Shown piece by piece: positions 54,176-62,838 of a DNA stretch of 64,000 nt. Positions within the stretch are counted from its first letter, which is position 1. Each line of letters begins with the position of its first letter. A model generated the notes under the pieces. The model worked only from the letters and a program-made list of their open reading frames with translations. It was not told where the DNA came from and searched no databases. Position numbers and translations under genes: made by a program. Origin of the DNA: Williamsia deligens (GTDB lineage: Bacteria; Actinomycetota; Actinomycetes; Mycobacteriales; Mycobacteriaceae); contig NZ_JAMTCI010000001.1 in NCBI RefSeq assembly GCF_024171765.1, positions 310,001-374,000 on the forward strand. The letters are read 5' to 3'.

Positions 54176-54850
54176 TCACATCCCCATCCCACCGTCGACC
54201 GGCAACCCGGCTCCGGTGATGAACTTCGCGGCGTCGGACGAGAGGAACACGACCGCGTCGGCCATGTCGTCGACCTGCCCGAGGCGCCCGAGCGGCGTGA
54301 GTTCGGCGACGGCGCCGGCGGCGGCCTCCGGGGAGTCGAACAGGCCCAGCCCCGCGGTCTCCACGGCGAGCTTGTTGCCCATGGCCGTCGGGGTCAGACC
54401 CGGGTAGATGCAGTTGATCCGCACGCCGTACCCGAGCTTTCCGGACTCGGCGGCGGCGACGCGGGTGAGGCGGTCGATGGCGGACAGCGCCGTGCCGAGG
54501 ACGTTGACGGAGAGCAGAGTCGACGCCGCGTCGGCATCGAAGTCGATCAGCAGGTCGGTGACCTCCACGCCCGCGTTGTTGACGACGATGTCGATCCCGC
54601 CGAGCGCGGCGACCGCTGTCGCCATGGCCGACTCCCACTCCGCGTCGTGGCGGACGTCGAGATGCACGAACTCCGCCTTCGCTCCGGCGGACCGCAGGCT
54701 GTCGACCGTCTCGTGGCCGAGTTCGTCGTTGATGTCGGCGACCGCGACGGCCGCCCCGGCCTGCGCGAGGGCCGACGCCATGCCGGCACCGAGCCCCTGT
54801 GCCGCGCCGGTGACCAGCGCCTTGCGGCCGGTGAGGTCGTAACTCGTCAT
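54176..54850 (-). CDS. short-chain dehydrogenase lacking the catalytic Ser-Tyr-Lys segment
   Basis: 224 residues instead of about 255-265. Seen: intact cofactor region GAAQGLGAGM (about 15-24) with Asp at the NAD position (AVADIND), NNAGVEVTD, and the normal late part YGVRINCIYPGL and GAGLPVDGGMGM. After VNVLGTAL (about residue 120) the sequence jumps straight to SAIDRLTRVAAAESGKLG, which normally follows YSATK. About 35-45 residues with the catalytic Ser and the YxxxK pair are missing, without a frameshift. It is either an inactive relic or binder, or an assembly artefact. ATG 54850. First gene of the SDR-ligase-LLM operon, divergent from a TetR. Confidence 0.88.
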   Translation of the reverse strand: MTSYDLTGRKALVTGAAQGLGAGMASALAQAGAAVAVADINDELGHETVDSLRSAGAKAEFVHLDVRHDAEWESAMATAVAALGGIDIVVNNAGVEVTDLLIDFDADAASTLLSVNVLGTALSAIDRLTRVAAAESGKLGYGVRINCIYPGLTPTAMGNKLAVETAGLGLFDSPEAAAGAVAELTPLGRLGQVDDMADAVVFLSSDAAKFITGAGLPVDGGMGM

Positions 54851-54941
54851 GCGTGTGCCCTTCCCTGGACGGACTCGGCCCGGCGGAGATGCCGGACACA
54901 ACCGATGGTGACTGCGATCGAGATCACACTAGAAACGGCCT

Positions 54942-54992
54942 TTGACACATGTCAAGGAAAACTTGGGCGACTGTCAAGAATTCTTCTGACAG
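54942..54992. promoter_or_regulatory. palindromes in the divergent SDR/TetR promoter
   Basis: TTGACA-CA-TGTCAA (54942-54955), perfect 6-bp arms, and 15 bp further CTGTCA...TGACAG (54971-54976 and 54987-54992) with an inner AAGAATTCTT. Both share the TGTCA half-site, so they are probably two sites of the TetR encoded at 55063. Confidence 0.6.
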
Positions 54993-55062
54993 GTGCCCAG
55001 ACGCTGTCTCACATGGCCCTCGTTCTGCACGTTCTGTGCCGATTGCGCCGTACACTCGGTCG

Positions 55063-55683
55063 ATGACCACCGCCACGCGACCCGACGTGCGGTCGGGGCA
55101 GCGAGGCCCGGACAAGTTCGCCGCACGCCGCAGCGAGCTCGCGACCGCGACGCTCAAGACCCTCGCCGAGCTCGGCTACGCGCGCACCAGCCTGCGCGAG
55201 ATCGCCCAGAACTCGGCGTTCTCCCATGGCGTCCTGCACTACTACTTCCGCGACAAGCTCGATCTGATCGCGGAGGCGGTCCGGATCTACGAGGACATGT
55301 GCGTCACCCGCTACGACGAGGCGGTCGCCTCCGCGACCACCGCCGACGAACTGCGGCGGGACTTCTCGTCGATGTTCGTGGCGACGCTCCGGGCCGACTC
55401 GTCGCTGCACCGCCTCTGGTACGACCTCCGCAACCAGACCCGCTACGAGGAATCGCTCCGCGACGAGGTCCGTGAGATCGAACTCCGTCGTACCGAGATG
55501 ATCTGGAACGTCGTCAACCGCTACTGCGAACTCCGCGGCACCCCTGCGCGGATGACCCGGCAGCTCGTCTACCTCACCTTCGACGGCATCTTCCAGCAGG
55601 GTCTCGACGACCTTCTCAACGGCGTGGATGCCGAGATGACCGGAGCGCGAACACTTCTCGACGAGGCGTTCGACGCGATCTGA
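55063..55683 (+). CDS. TetR family transcriptional regulator
   Basis: 206-residue TetR repressor. Seen: HTH at about residues 20-62 (SELATATLKTLAELGYARTS, then SHGVLHYYFRDKLDLIAEAV) and a helical ligand domain with RMTRQLVYLTFDGIFQQGLDDL. Divergent from the SDR-ligase-LLM operon, with TGTCA palindromes in the gap. It presumably represses that operon and itself and responds to a pathway acyl-CoA. The ATG at 55063 was chosen; the open frame runs upstream through the operators without conserved sequence. Confidence 0.93.
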   Translation: MTTATRPDVRSGQRGPDKFAARRSELATATLKTLAELGYARTSLREIAQNSAFSHGVLHYYFRDKLDLIAEAVRIYEDMCVTRYDEAVASATTADELRRDFSSMFVATLRADSSLHRLWYDLRNQTRYEESLRDEVREIELRRTEMIWNVVNRYCELRGTPARMTRQLVYLTFDGIFQQGLDDLLNGVDAEMTGARTLLDEAFDAI

Positions 55684-55760
55684 CGTCGGCCGCGTCTTTC
55701 GACGCATCCTCGCCGTCCGATCGTCCACATTGACGTGAATGTCGGGGTTACCGTCGTGAA

Positions 55761-56954
55761 GTGTCCTCCCCTCACGCGCACTCCCGCCGTCTGCTCACCA
55801 CCCTCGGCGCGGTGGCCGCGCTCGGCGTCGGCCTGACCACGGCGGTCGGACCCGTCCGGGCCGCACCCGCGCTGACGGCCACCACGATCGCGTCCGGCCT
55901 CGACAAGCCCTGGGACGTCGAGGTCGCCCCCGACGGCACCATCGTCACCGGCGAGCGCAGCGGCAGATTCGTCGCGGTGCGTCCGGGGGGTGCGGCCGCG
56001 CCCGTCCGCGCCGACCAGTCGAGCTTGTTCGTGACCAACGAGGCCGGCCTCATGGGCCTCGCGCTCGACCGCGGGTTCACCCAGAACCGCACGCTTTATT
56101 CGTGTCAGGCCGAGAAGACATCCGGCGGCGCTGTCGGGACAGGATCCGCCGGGAGCCTGCCGATCCCCTTCCCGAACACGGGCCAGGAGATCCGGGTGGT
56201 CGCCTGGCGGGTGGCCGAGGACTGGTCGGCGATGACGAGAACGCGCACGGTGCTGTCGGGGATACCGGTCAACTCCGGTGGGCGACATGCGGGCTGCGGG
56301 TTGACCGCGGCCCCCGACGGGACACTGTGGATCGGCACCGGGGACAACGCGGTGCCGTCGTATCCGCAGAGCCGGACGTCGCTGGGCGGCAAGGTCCTGC
56401 ACGTCACCACCTCGGGCGCACCGGCGGCCGGCACGATCCCCGGCACGCCGATCTACTCACTGGGACACCGCAACGTGCAGGGCGTCGCCCTGCAGCCGGG
56501 TACCGGACGGGTCTATTCGATCGAGCAGGGCACGTCACGGGACGACGAGCTGAACCTGCTGCAACCGGGCGGCAACTACGGGTACCGGCCCGACCGGGCG
56601 CCGCTGGTCTACGACGAGTCCGTCCCCATGACCGATCCGGTTCGCGTGCCCGGTGCGATCGGCGCGGTCTGGTCGTCGGGCGCACCGACCCTTGCGACGC
56701 CGGCGCTCACGTTCCTGCCGGGTGGGTGGGGTGATCTCTCCGGCGCAGCGGTCGTCGCGACCCAGCAGGGAAAACGCCTGCTGTTTCTCACGTTGTCAGA
56801 CGACGGGCGGCAGACGGTGCGTCGCACCGACGACCTCCGTGACACCTACGGCCGCCTCCGCGGGCTCGGCATCGACCGCGACGGCTCACTGCTGGTGACG
56901 ACGGACAACGGCGGAGGCGGCGACCGCATCCTGCGCGTCCGGCCGCCGGGCTGA
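55761..56954 (+). CDS. secreted PQQ-type sugar dehydrogenase-like beta-propeller protein
   Basis: 397 residues. Seen: a secretion signal (SRRLLTTLGAVAALGVGLTT, cleavage near AAPA), then a six-bladed propeller of the glucose/sorbosone dehydrogenase family, with LDKPWDVEVAPDGTIVTGER, GLMGLALDRGF, GGRHAGCGLTAAPDGTLWIG, YSLGHRNVQGVAL, and ELNLLQPGGNYGYRPD near the PQQ-binding end. It is exported and may oxidise sugars, if PQQ is available, or simply bind. GTG start at 55761. Convergent with the FGE gene across the family C array. Confidence 0.88.
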   Translation: MSSPHAHSRRLLTTLGAVAALGVGLTTAVGPVRAAPALTATTIASGLDKPWDVEVAPDGTIVTGERSGRFVAVRPGGAAAPVRADQSSLFVTNEAGLMGLALDRGFTQNRTLYSCQAEKTSGGAVGTGSAGSLPIPFPNTGQEIRVVAWRVAEDWSAMTRTRTVLSGIPVNSGGRHAGCGLTAAPDGTLWIGTGDNAVPSYPQSRTSLGGKVLHVTTSGAPAAGTIPGTPIYSLGHRNVQGVALQPGTGRVYSIEQGTSRDDELNLLQPGGNYGYRPDRAPLVYDESVPMTDPVRVPGAIGAVWSSGAPTLATPALTFLPGGWGDLSGAAVVATQQGKRLLFLTLSDDGRQTVRRTDDLRDTYGRLRGLGIDRDGSLLVTTDNGGGGDRILRVRPPG

Positions 56955-56971
56955 CCCGACCTCGTTGCCGG

Positions 56972-57110
56972 CGTTCCGGCCCGGCGCAGACGCTCCACTT
57001 CTTCGAGGACGCTCCGCCTGCAGGCGGAGCGTCCTCGAACAACTGGAGCGGGAACCCTGGAAGTGGAGCGTCTACACCACAAGTGGAGCGCGAATCCCGG
57101 AACCGGATCC
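56972..57110. repeat. family C inverted array with a 60-bp palindrome
   Basis: Units of 19-20 bp: CGCTCC (56991, 57010) on the left and GGAGCG (57026, 57045, 57065, 57085) on the right, with degenerate outer units at 56972 and 57105. The centre (56991-57020 against 57021-57050) is an inverted repeat pairing at 28 of 30 positions; its innermost 34 bp (57004-57037) are perfect with no loop. It occupies the convergent gap between the sugar-dehydrogenase-like gene and the FGE gene. Confidence 0.88.
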
Positions 57111-57113
57111 GCG

Positions 57114-57995
57114 TCAGCCGCGGCTGACGGTCCGGAAACCGACGTTGCCGGCCGTGGACGACGGGGTGCTGTGCGAGCGTGCCGCCACGCGATAGCGGCG
57201 GCACCAGGAGTCGTCACAGAGGTACGAGCCGCCGCGCAGAACCCGTGCGGCGCCACGGTCGGGTCCGGCGGGGTCGTCGGCGGGTGCACGACGGTAGTAG
57301 CGGGGATCGAAACGGTCGGCGCACCACTCCCACACGTTGCCGATCATCTGTCGGAGTCCGAACCCGTTCGGCGGCAACGCCGCCCCCGGCAGGGTGGGCG
57401 CCACACCGACGTGCGTCGCGGCCGAGCCCGGGAAGTCGCCGCCCCAGAAGTCCGGGGAGAACGTCCAACACATACGTCGCCCGGCGGGCTCCCGTTCGTC
57501 CCCCCACGGGAATCGTGCCCCCTCGAGCCCGCCGCGGGCGGCCATCTCCCACTGCGCCTCGCTCGGCAGCGACCGTTCCGCCCAATCGCAGTACGCGACA
57601 GCGTCGTCGAAGGAGACGTGGACGACGGGGTGGTCGTCGCGGCCGGCGAGATCGGAGGCCGGGCCGGCCGGGTGTCGCCACTGCGCACCGCGCACCGCGA
57701 GCCACCAGGGCGCGTCGACCGACGCCCCGAGGACAGCGGGATCGTCGTCGGCCACAAGCGAGTGGAACACCGTCGACGACCCGGCGTCCTCGGCGGCGGT
57801 GCGGTGACCCGTCGCGTCGACGAAGGCGGCGAAGTCCCGGTTGGTCACGGTCGTCTCGTCGATGGCGAACACCGACAGTGCCACGGGGTGCACCGGCGTC
57901 TCGCCGTCGGGCGCGAGCCCCTCGCCGTGCGCGTCGCCCATCGCGAACCGGCCACCGGGGATCGGTCGCTGCGTGATCGCGTGGACGCCGGTCAC
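57114..57995 (-). CDS. formylglycine-generating enzyme
   Basis: 293-residue FGE-sulfatase-modifying factor, which converts the sulfatase active-site Cys to formylglycine. Seen: N-terminal PIPGGRFAMGDAHGEG, FAIDETTVTNRDFAAFV, SEAQWEMAARGG, GLRQMIGNVWEWCAD, and the C-terminal redox site LCDDSWCRRYRVAARSH with Cys260 and Cys265, five apart as in active FGEs (Cys336/Cys341 in the human protein), so it is probably a true FGE and not an EgtB-like relative. The GTG at 57995 overlaps the stop of the Stf0 gene (GTGA). Its likely client is the sulfatase at 49566-50984. Confidence 0.93.
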   Translation of the reverse strand: MTGVHAITQRPIPGGRFAMGDAHGEGLAPDGETPVHPVALSVFAIDETTVTNRDFAAFVDATGHRTAAEDAGSSTVFHSLVADDDPAVLGASVDAPWWLAVRGAQWRHPAGPASDLAGRDDHPVVHVSFDDAVAYCDWAERSLPSEAQWEMAARGGLEGARFPWGDEREPAGRRMCWTFSPDFWGGDFPGSAATHVGVAPTLPGAALPPNGFGLRQMIGNVWEWCADRFDPRYYRRAPADDPAGPDRGAARVLRGGSYLCDDSWCRRYRVAARSHSTPSSTAGNVGFRTVSRG

Positions 57996-58843
57996 GATCC
58001 CGCGGAGGTCGGTGCCGGGTCGACCGTCGACACCGGGTACCCGTGTTCGGCGGCCTCCTCGCGGTAGCGGGCCACCCACTCCCGCGACCGCGCGTCCCCC
58101 TGCCGCCGGAGCGGCGGCGGCGGCGCGAGCCGGGGATCGAGACCGATCGCGTCGAGCACACGGCCTGTGGTCGAGGTCGGATCCGCGACGAGTTCGTCGA
58201 ACTCCACCCGCACCGGGTCGATCCCCTCGCGGGCGAACCACCCCTCCCACGCGCGCTGTTGCGCGACGAAGTACTCGGCGAGGTGCGCGATCGCCCCGAG
58301 GTGGTACTCCGCCGTGGAATCCCGTTCGGACTCACCCGCCGTCCACGACTGTGTCTGCACCGCACGCCACATGGACACCGCCTGCCCGGCGACGTCCGCC
58401 CGATGGACGTATACCCAGACCGGGTCGACGTCGAGGACGGCGTGGACGGCCTCGCGCAACAGCGGCTCGCGACCGCCGAGCAGATCACGGACCCGCCGGC
58501 ACAGCACGGTCGTCTGGTTCCACATCAGCTTGCCGCCCCAGACGCCGTTGTCGCCGGTGCCCTGGGCGCGGACGTCGGCCCGCCACTGGTGTGCGTCGCG
58601 GGTGTCGGGTCGGCCCGGGCGCACGGGCGCGAGCAGCTGATCGATCGCGGGGTCGTGCACGCCGACGAACCAGTCCGGCGACTGCGGTGGCAGCGACGTG
58701 TCCGGGAGGTACTCGAAGAACTCCGCGGGCCGGCCGGCGGCGCCGGTGATCCGCAACGACTCCACCAGCAGCGTGCTGCCGCTGCGTTGGCTCGCGCACA
58801 CGAGGTACGCGCGGTCGACAGTCGAACGATCGGGTCCGCTCAC
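57992..58843 (-). CDS. Stf0-type sulfotransferase
   Basis: 283-residue PAPS-dependent sulfotransferase of the Stf0 family, whose mycobacterial member makes trehalose-2-sulfate for sulfolipid. Seen: PAPS-binding start YLVCASQRSGSTLLVESLR (about residues 13-31), EFFEYLPDT, GGKLMWNQTTVLCRR, YVHRADVAGQAVSMWRAVQT, and VRVEFDELVADP. GTG start at 58843. Translationally coupled to the FGE gene, so sulfation and sulfatase maturation are encoded together. The acceptor is not necessarily trehalose. Confidence 0.92.
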   Translation of the reverse strand: MSGPDRSTVDRAYLVCASQRSGSTLLVESLRITGAAGRPAEFFEYLPDTSLPPQSPDWFVGVHDPAIDQLLAPVRPGRPDTRDAHQWRADVRAQGTGDNGVWGGKLMWNQTTVLCRRVRDLLGGREPLLREAVHAVLDVDPVWVYVHRADVAGQAVSMWRAVQTQSWTAGESERDSTAEYHLGAIAHLAEYFVAQQRAWEGWFAREGIDPVRVEFDELVADPTSTTGRVLDAIGLDPRLAPPPPLRRQGDARSREWVARYREEAAEHGYPVSTVDPAPTSAGS

Positions 58844-58979
58844 CGGCTCAGCCTAGAAGCCGCGCCCGCGCGACGCGCGCGGCGAGCCCCTACCGACCAC
58901 GGTGATCGCAACGCCGCGCCACTAGGGTGGTGGTCACCGGGGGGATCCGCATCGCGGGACGCGAGTCGAAGGGTCGGAG

Positions 58980-60728
58980 ATGGCGAGCGAGCACACGGGC
59001 AGGACCAGCGCGAGCAGGGACCGGGATCACGACGATCACTCCGGTCACGAGCACGACGTGACGGGCAGCCACGCCTGGCGTGAGCTGTCGGCGCATCAGC
59101 CCCACGTCTATGCCATGCATCTGCGCGAGGTGTTCGCGGTCGACCCGGACCGCGGTCGGGACCTCACCATCGACGTCGGCGACCTCCACATCGACTACTC
59201 CAAGCACCGCGTACTGCGCGAGACCATCGACCTGCTGATCTCCCTCGCCCGGGAGACGCACCTCGAGGACAAGCGCGACGCGATGTTCTGGGGTGAGCAC
59301 ATCAACACCTCCGAGGACCGCGCGGTGCTGCACACGGCGCTGCGGTTGCCGCGGGAGGCGACCCTCAAGGTCGACGGCCAGGACGTCGTGTCCGACGTCC
59401 ACGAGGTCCTCGACCGGATGGGCGCCTTCACCGACCGCGTCCGTAGCGGGGAGTGGACGGGCGCGACCGGCAAGCGGATCGAGACGGTCGTCAACATCGG
59501 CATCGGTGGGTCCGACCTAGGACCCGCGATGGTCTACCAGGCGCTGCGGCACTACGCCGACGCCGGCATCTCCTGCCGCTTCGTCTCCAACGTCGATCCC
59601 GCCGACCTCGTCGGCACACTCGCCGATCTCGATCCGGCAACCACCCTCTTCGTCATCGCGTCGAAGACCTTCTCGACGCTGGAGACACTCACCAACGCCG
59701 CCGCGGCGCGCTCGTGGTTGCTCCGTGGCCTCGGCGTCGACGAGTCCGACACCAAGAACTCCGCTGTGGCGCAGCACTTCGTCGCGGTGAGCACCGCCGC
59801 GGAGAAGGTCGCCGACTTCGGCATCGACACCGACAACATGTTCGGGTTCTGGGACTGGGTCGGCGGTCGCTACTCCGTCGATTCCGCGATCGGCCTGTCG
59901 GTGATGGCCGCGGTCGGCAAGGAGGCGTTCGCCGACTTCCTGCACGGCTTCAACATCGTCGACCGCCACTTCCGCTCGGCGCCGCTGCACCAGAACGCTC
60001 CGGTCATCCTCGGACTGATCGGCCTCTGGTACAACAACTTCTGGGGCGCACAGTCCCGTGTGGTGCTTCCCTACTCCGACGACATGGCCCGCTTCGCGGC
60101 GTACCTGCAGCAGTTGACGATGGAGTCCAACGGCAAATCCGTCGACATCCACGGCCACCACGTCACCACCGACACCGGCGAGATCTTCTGGGGCGAACCG
60201 GGCACCAACGGCCAGCACGCCTTCTACCAACTGCTGCACCAGGGCACGCGACTGGTCCCGGCCGACTTCATCGGATTCGCCACCCCCACCGACGATCTGC
60301 CGGTGCAGGCGACCGACGGCGGCGAGCCCGGGTCCATGCACGACCTGCTGATGAGCAACTACTTCGCGCAGACCAAGGTGCTCGCGTTCGGCAAGACCGC
60401 GGACGAGATCGCCGCGGAGGGCGTCGACAGCCACGTCGTCGCGCACAAGGTGATGCCGGGCAACCGTCCGTCGACCTCGATCATGGCGCCGAAGCTGACC
60501 CCGTCGGTGCTGGGCCAGCTCATCGCGCTCTACGAGCACCAGGTGTTCGTCGAGGGCGCCATCTGGGGCATCAACTCCTTCGACCAGTGGGGCGTCGAAC
60601 TCGGCAAGACCCAGGCGAAGGAGCTGCTGGCCGTCCTCGAACAGTCCGATGCCCCGGCGCGCCAGGACGACTCGTCCACCGACGCGCTCGTCCGCTGGTA
60701 TCGCGAACACCGCGGCCGGAGCGTCTAG
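58980..60728 (+). CDS. pgi: glucose-6-phosphate isomerase
   Basis: 582-residue PGI, interconverting glucose-6-phosphate and fructose-6-phosphate. Seen: [44 protein letters not shown], the catalytic region [20 protein letters not shown], and [13 protein letters not shown] with the C-terminal catalytic Lys. The first 30 residues are a His/Asp-rich extension ([13 protein letters not shown]) longer than in most homologues. ATG 58980 preceded by GAAGGG. It is divergent from the Stf0 gene; a possible -10 (TAGGGT, about 58924) is in the gap. Confidence 0.98.
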   Translation: MASEHTGRTSASRDRDHDDHSGHEHDVTGSHAWRELSAHQPHVYAMHLREVFAVDPDRGRDLTIDVGDLHIDYSKHRVLRETIDLLISLARETHLEDKRDAMFWGEHINTSEDRAVLHTALRLPREATLKVDGQDVVSDVHEVLDRMGAFTDRVRSGEWTGATGKRIETVVNIGIGGSDLGPAMVYQALRHYADAGISCRFVSNVDPADLVGTLADLDPATTLFVIASKTFSTLETLTNAAAARSWLLRGLGVDESDTKNSAVAQHFVAVSTAAEKVADFGIDTDNMFGFWDWVGGRYSVDSAIGLSVMAAVGKEAFADFLHGFNIVDRHFRSAPLHQNAPVILGLIGLWYNNFWGAQSRVVLPYSDDMARFAAYLQQLTMESNGKSVDIHGHHVTTDTGEIFWGEPGTNGQHAFYQLLHQGTRLVPADFIGFATPTDDLPVQATDGGEPGSMHDLLMSNYFAQTKVLAFGKTADEIAAEGVDSHVVAHKVMPGNRPSTSIMAPKLTPSVLGQLIALYEHQVFVEGAIWGINSFDQWGVELGKTQAKELLAVLEQSDAPARQDDSSTDALVRWYREHRGRSV

Positions 60729-60742
60729 GGCCTCCTCGAGAG

Positions 60743-62050
60743 ATGTCCGACAGCACGGTGCCCCGGTTCTCCGTGGTGGACGACATGTACTACCGCGGCC
60801 ACCACGGCCGCGGTCCGTCCACCGTCATGCAGGGGGTGTGGCGCTTCTCGGAGCGCATCGCCCCCGACGACCTCGCGGCGATGCATGCCGCGTTGAGCGC
60901 CGGGGCCCTCACGCGTCGGGTCCACAGCCCCCGGACCCCGTGGGCGCGCAGATGTCTCGTCGGCGGCGGCCGGGTGACACCGCTGTTCGTCGACGACACC
61001 CCCATCCACGACGTCGTCGCCTGGGCTGACCGACGTGCCCAGGTCCCGCTCGACGTCGACACGGGCCCGGTGTGGGAACTCGCGCTGGGCCACGTCGAGA
61101 GCGGCGGGTCCGTCGTCACCCTGAGTTGTTCGCACCTGGTGAGCGGCGGGGTGGGCATGGTCGCCATGGCCGAGGCGTCGCTCGCCACCGGCGACGCGGT
61201 CCCCGAGGTCACCCCCGCACCGCAACCGCCGGGGTGGCGCGACGACATCCGCGATGCGGTCCTGCTCTGGGTGCACGTCGTGTGGGCCGTCCTGGTGTCG
61301 TTCGCGCGGGCGTTCACCGATCCCGCGGTACGCGACGAGCTCCTCGACGCCGCACGCGGCACCGCGGCGGGCGGCACCCGGGCGGTGAGCGCACCCGACG
61401 ATCACCGCACTCTCCTCGTCGACGTGGACGCCGAGGCGTTCGCCGCACTCGCCCGCCGCGAGAACGCCACGCCCACCGCCTTGTTCGTCGCACTCGTCGC
61501 CGCGGCGGCCCGTCGCCTGCACGGTCGGGACGCGGTGCGGGTGGCCGTGCCGGTCGCCATGCCCGACGGCGCGGTCGGCAGCTCCGTGGTGACAGTCGCG
61601 TCCGACACCGATCTCGGTGACCTCTCCCGACGGATCCGCACTGTGGCCGCGCGCGCCCGGGAGCGTGTCGTCACGTCGTCGACGCATCCCGCGGACCCAC
61701 TGGCGTCCGTCGTGGGTGCGCCGGGCGGGATGCCGGACGAACTGATGCAGGTCCTCGGCGACAGGATCGCCGGGCGCGTGGTCGGCGACCCGGGGATGGC
61801 CGACGGTCTCGCATCGAGTCTGGGGTTCCTGCCCGACGCGTTCCTCGGCGTCGGGGGCCACCCGTCGACCGGACTGGCGGTGCGCGCCGTCACCACGAAC
61901 CGGTCCGCGGCCAAGACCGGTGTCGGCGCCTGGATGGCGCGCTCCTCCGCACGCGTCACCTTCGCCTTCGACGTGACGGGGGCGACCGGCGACGAGGACG
62001 TCGTGGCCGACACCCTCACCGCATGGGGGCTCGACCACCACCCGTGGTGA
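60743..62050 (+). CDS. condensation-type acyltransferase (PapA/WS-DGAT-like fold)
   Basis: 435 residues. Seen: the two-lobe CoA-dependent acyltransferase fold typical of PapA and condensation domains: YYRGHHGRGPSTVMQGVWRF near the start, VTLSCSHLVSGGVGMVAMAE at the catalytic position, and a hydrophobic helix (about 174-192, VLLWVHVVWAVLVSFARAF). The usual HHxxxDG motif is reduced to SHLVSGG: one His is kept, and the Asp is replaced by Gly. So activity is uncertain, and it could be a binding protein. Fifteen bp after the pgi stop, hence possibly co-transcribed. Confidence 0.7.
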   Translation: MSDSTVPRFSVVDDMYYRGHHGRGPSTVMQGVWRFSERIAPDDLAAMHAALSAGALTRRVHSPRTPWARRCLVGGGRVTPLFVDDTPIHDVVAWADRRAQVPLDVDTGPVWELALGHVESGGSVVTLSCSHLVSGGVGMVAMAEASLATGDAVPEVTPAPQPPGWRDDIRDAVLLWVHVVWAVLVSFARAFTDPAVRDELLDAARGTAAGGTRAVSAPDDHRTLLVDVDAEAFAALARRENATPTALFVALVAAAARRLHGRDAVRVAVPVAMPDGAVGSSVVTVASDTDLGDLSRRIRTVAARARERVVTSSTHPADPLASVVGAPGGMPDELMQVLGDRIAGRVVGDPGMADGLASSLGFLPDAFLGVGGHPSTGLAVRAVTTNRSAAKTGVGAWMARSSARVTFAFDVTGATGDEDVVADTLTAWGLDHHPW

Positions 62051-62117
62051 GGACGGTTCCACGATGCGCCTCGCGCGGCGCCGCCACCGGCGGTGTCCCG
62101 CGTCCTACTATTCGGCC

Positions 62118-62834
62118 ATGACAGCCCCGTCGCCCGCCACCGTCGCGCCCCGTCGGACCCCATCCCCCGCAGCACGATGCGCGGGTGTCGTCGCCGTCGC
62201 GCTGGCCGCGGTCACGCTCGTCGCCGGCTGCACCTCCGGCTCGGGGGGCACCGGGGCGGGGGCCTCCGAACGACCGAGCGTCTCCGTACCGGTCTCGGCG
62301 GTGGTCACCCCACCGGCCGGCCCCGTCGACCGCACCGCACCGGGCGCCGCCCTGACCTTCGGACAGAGCGCGTACCTGCCCGCGAACGCGTTCCGGCCCG
62401 GTGGCCAGATCGCGATGGTCACGGTCACCGGCATCGAGCCCGGTGTCGCCGGGGACGTACCCGGATCGCTCACCGACGGCGGGTCACCGTTCTACGTCCA
62501 CGTCACCTACACCTCGCTCGTCGACCGGGTCCTCGATGCGCCGTCGATCGTCGGCCTCGCCGGCAGCGCCGACGGGCGCACCGCGGCCCGCACCGTCGAG
62601 CCGCCGGACAACCTGCGGCAATGCGTCGCCACCGAGACACCGAAGCAACTGACGCGCGGGACGTCGTGGGCGACCTGCTTCATCGCGGTGGCCGACCCGG
62701 GAGTCGACCTCACCCGCGTCATCTACTGGGCGCAGACGACCACCGATCCGGGCGACGACTACAAGGCGTCGCCGGTCGTGTGGGCCCCGGCGGGTGCCGC
62801 GGCTCCGACTGCGAGCGCGACGCCGACCAGCTGA
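62118..62834 (+). CDS. putative lipoprotein
   Basis: 238 residues, not recognised. Seen: long N-terminal signal with lipobox LVAGC (Cys38), a Ser/Gly-rich linker, then a beta-rich domain (about 85-225) with QIAMVTVTGIEPGVAGDVPG and FYVHVTYTSLVDRVLDAPSI, and two Cys residues (QCVATETP and ATCFIAVADPG) that may form a disulfide. The ATG at 62118 was chosen by the signal sequence. Convergent with the GGDEF gene, 4-bp gap. Function unknown. Confidence 0.8.
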   Translation: MTAPSPATVAPRRTPSPAARCAGVVAVALAAVTLVAGCTSGSGGTGAGASERPSVSVPVSAVVTPPAGPVDRTAPGAALTFGQSAYLPANAFRPGGQIAMVTVTGIEPGVAGDVPGSLTDGGSPFYVHVTYTSLVDRVLDAPSIVGLAGSADGRTAARTVEPPDNLRQCVATETPKQLTRGTSWATCFIAVADPGVDLTRVIYWAQTTTDPGDDYKASPVVWAPAGAAAPTASATPTS

Positions 62835-62838
62835 TCGT

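Noticed and set aside
57063-58067. 334-residue plus-strand frame starting in the repeat array
   Set aside because: Starts within repeat family C and runs antisense to the FGE gene. Such repeats tend to create false ORFs.
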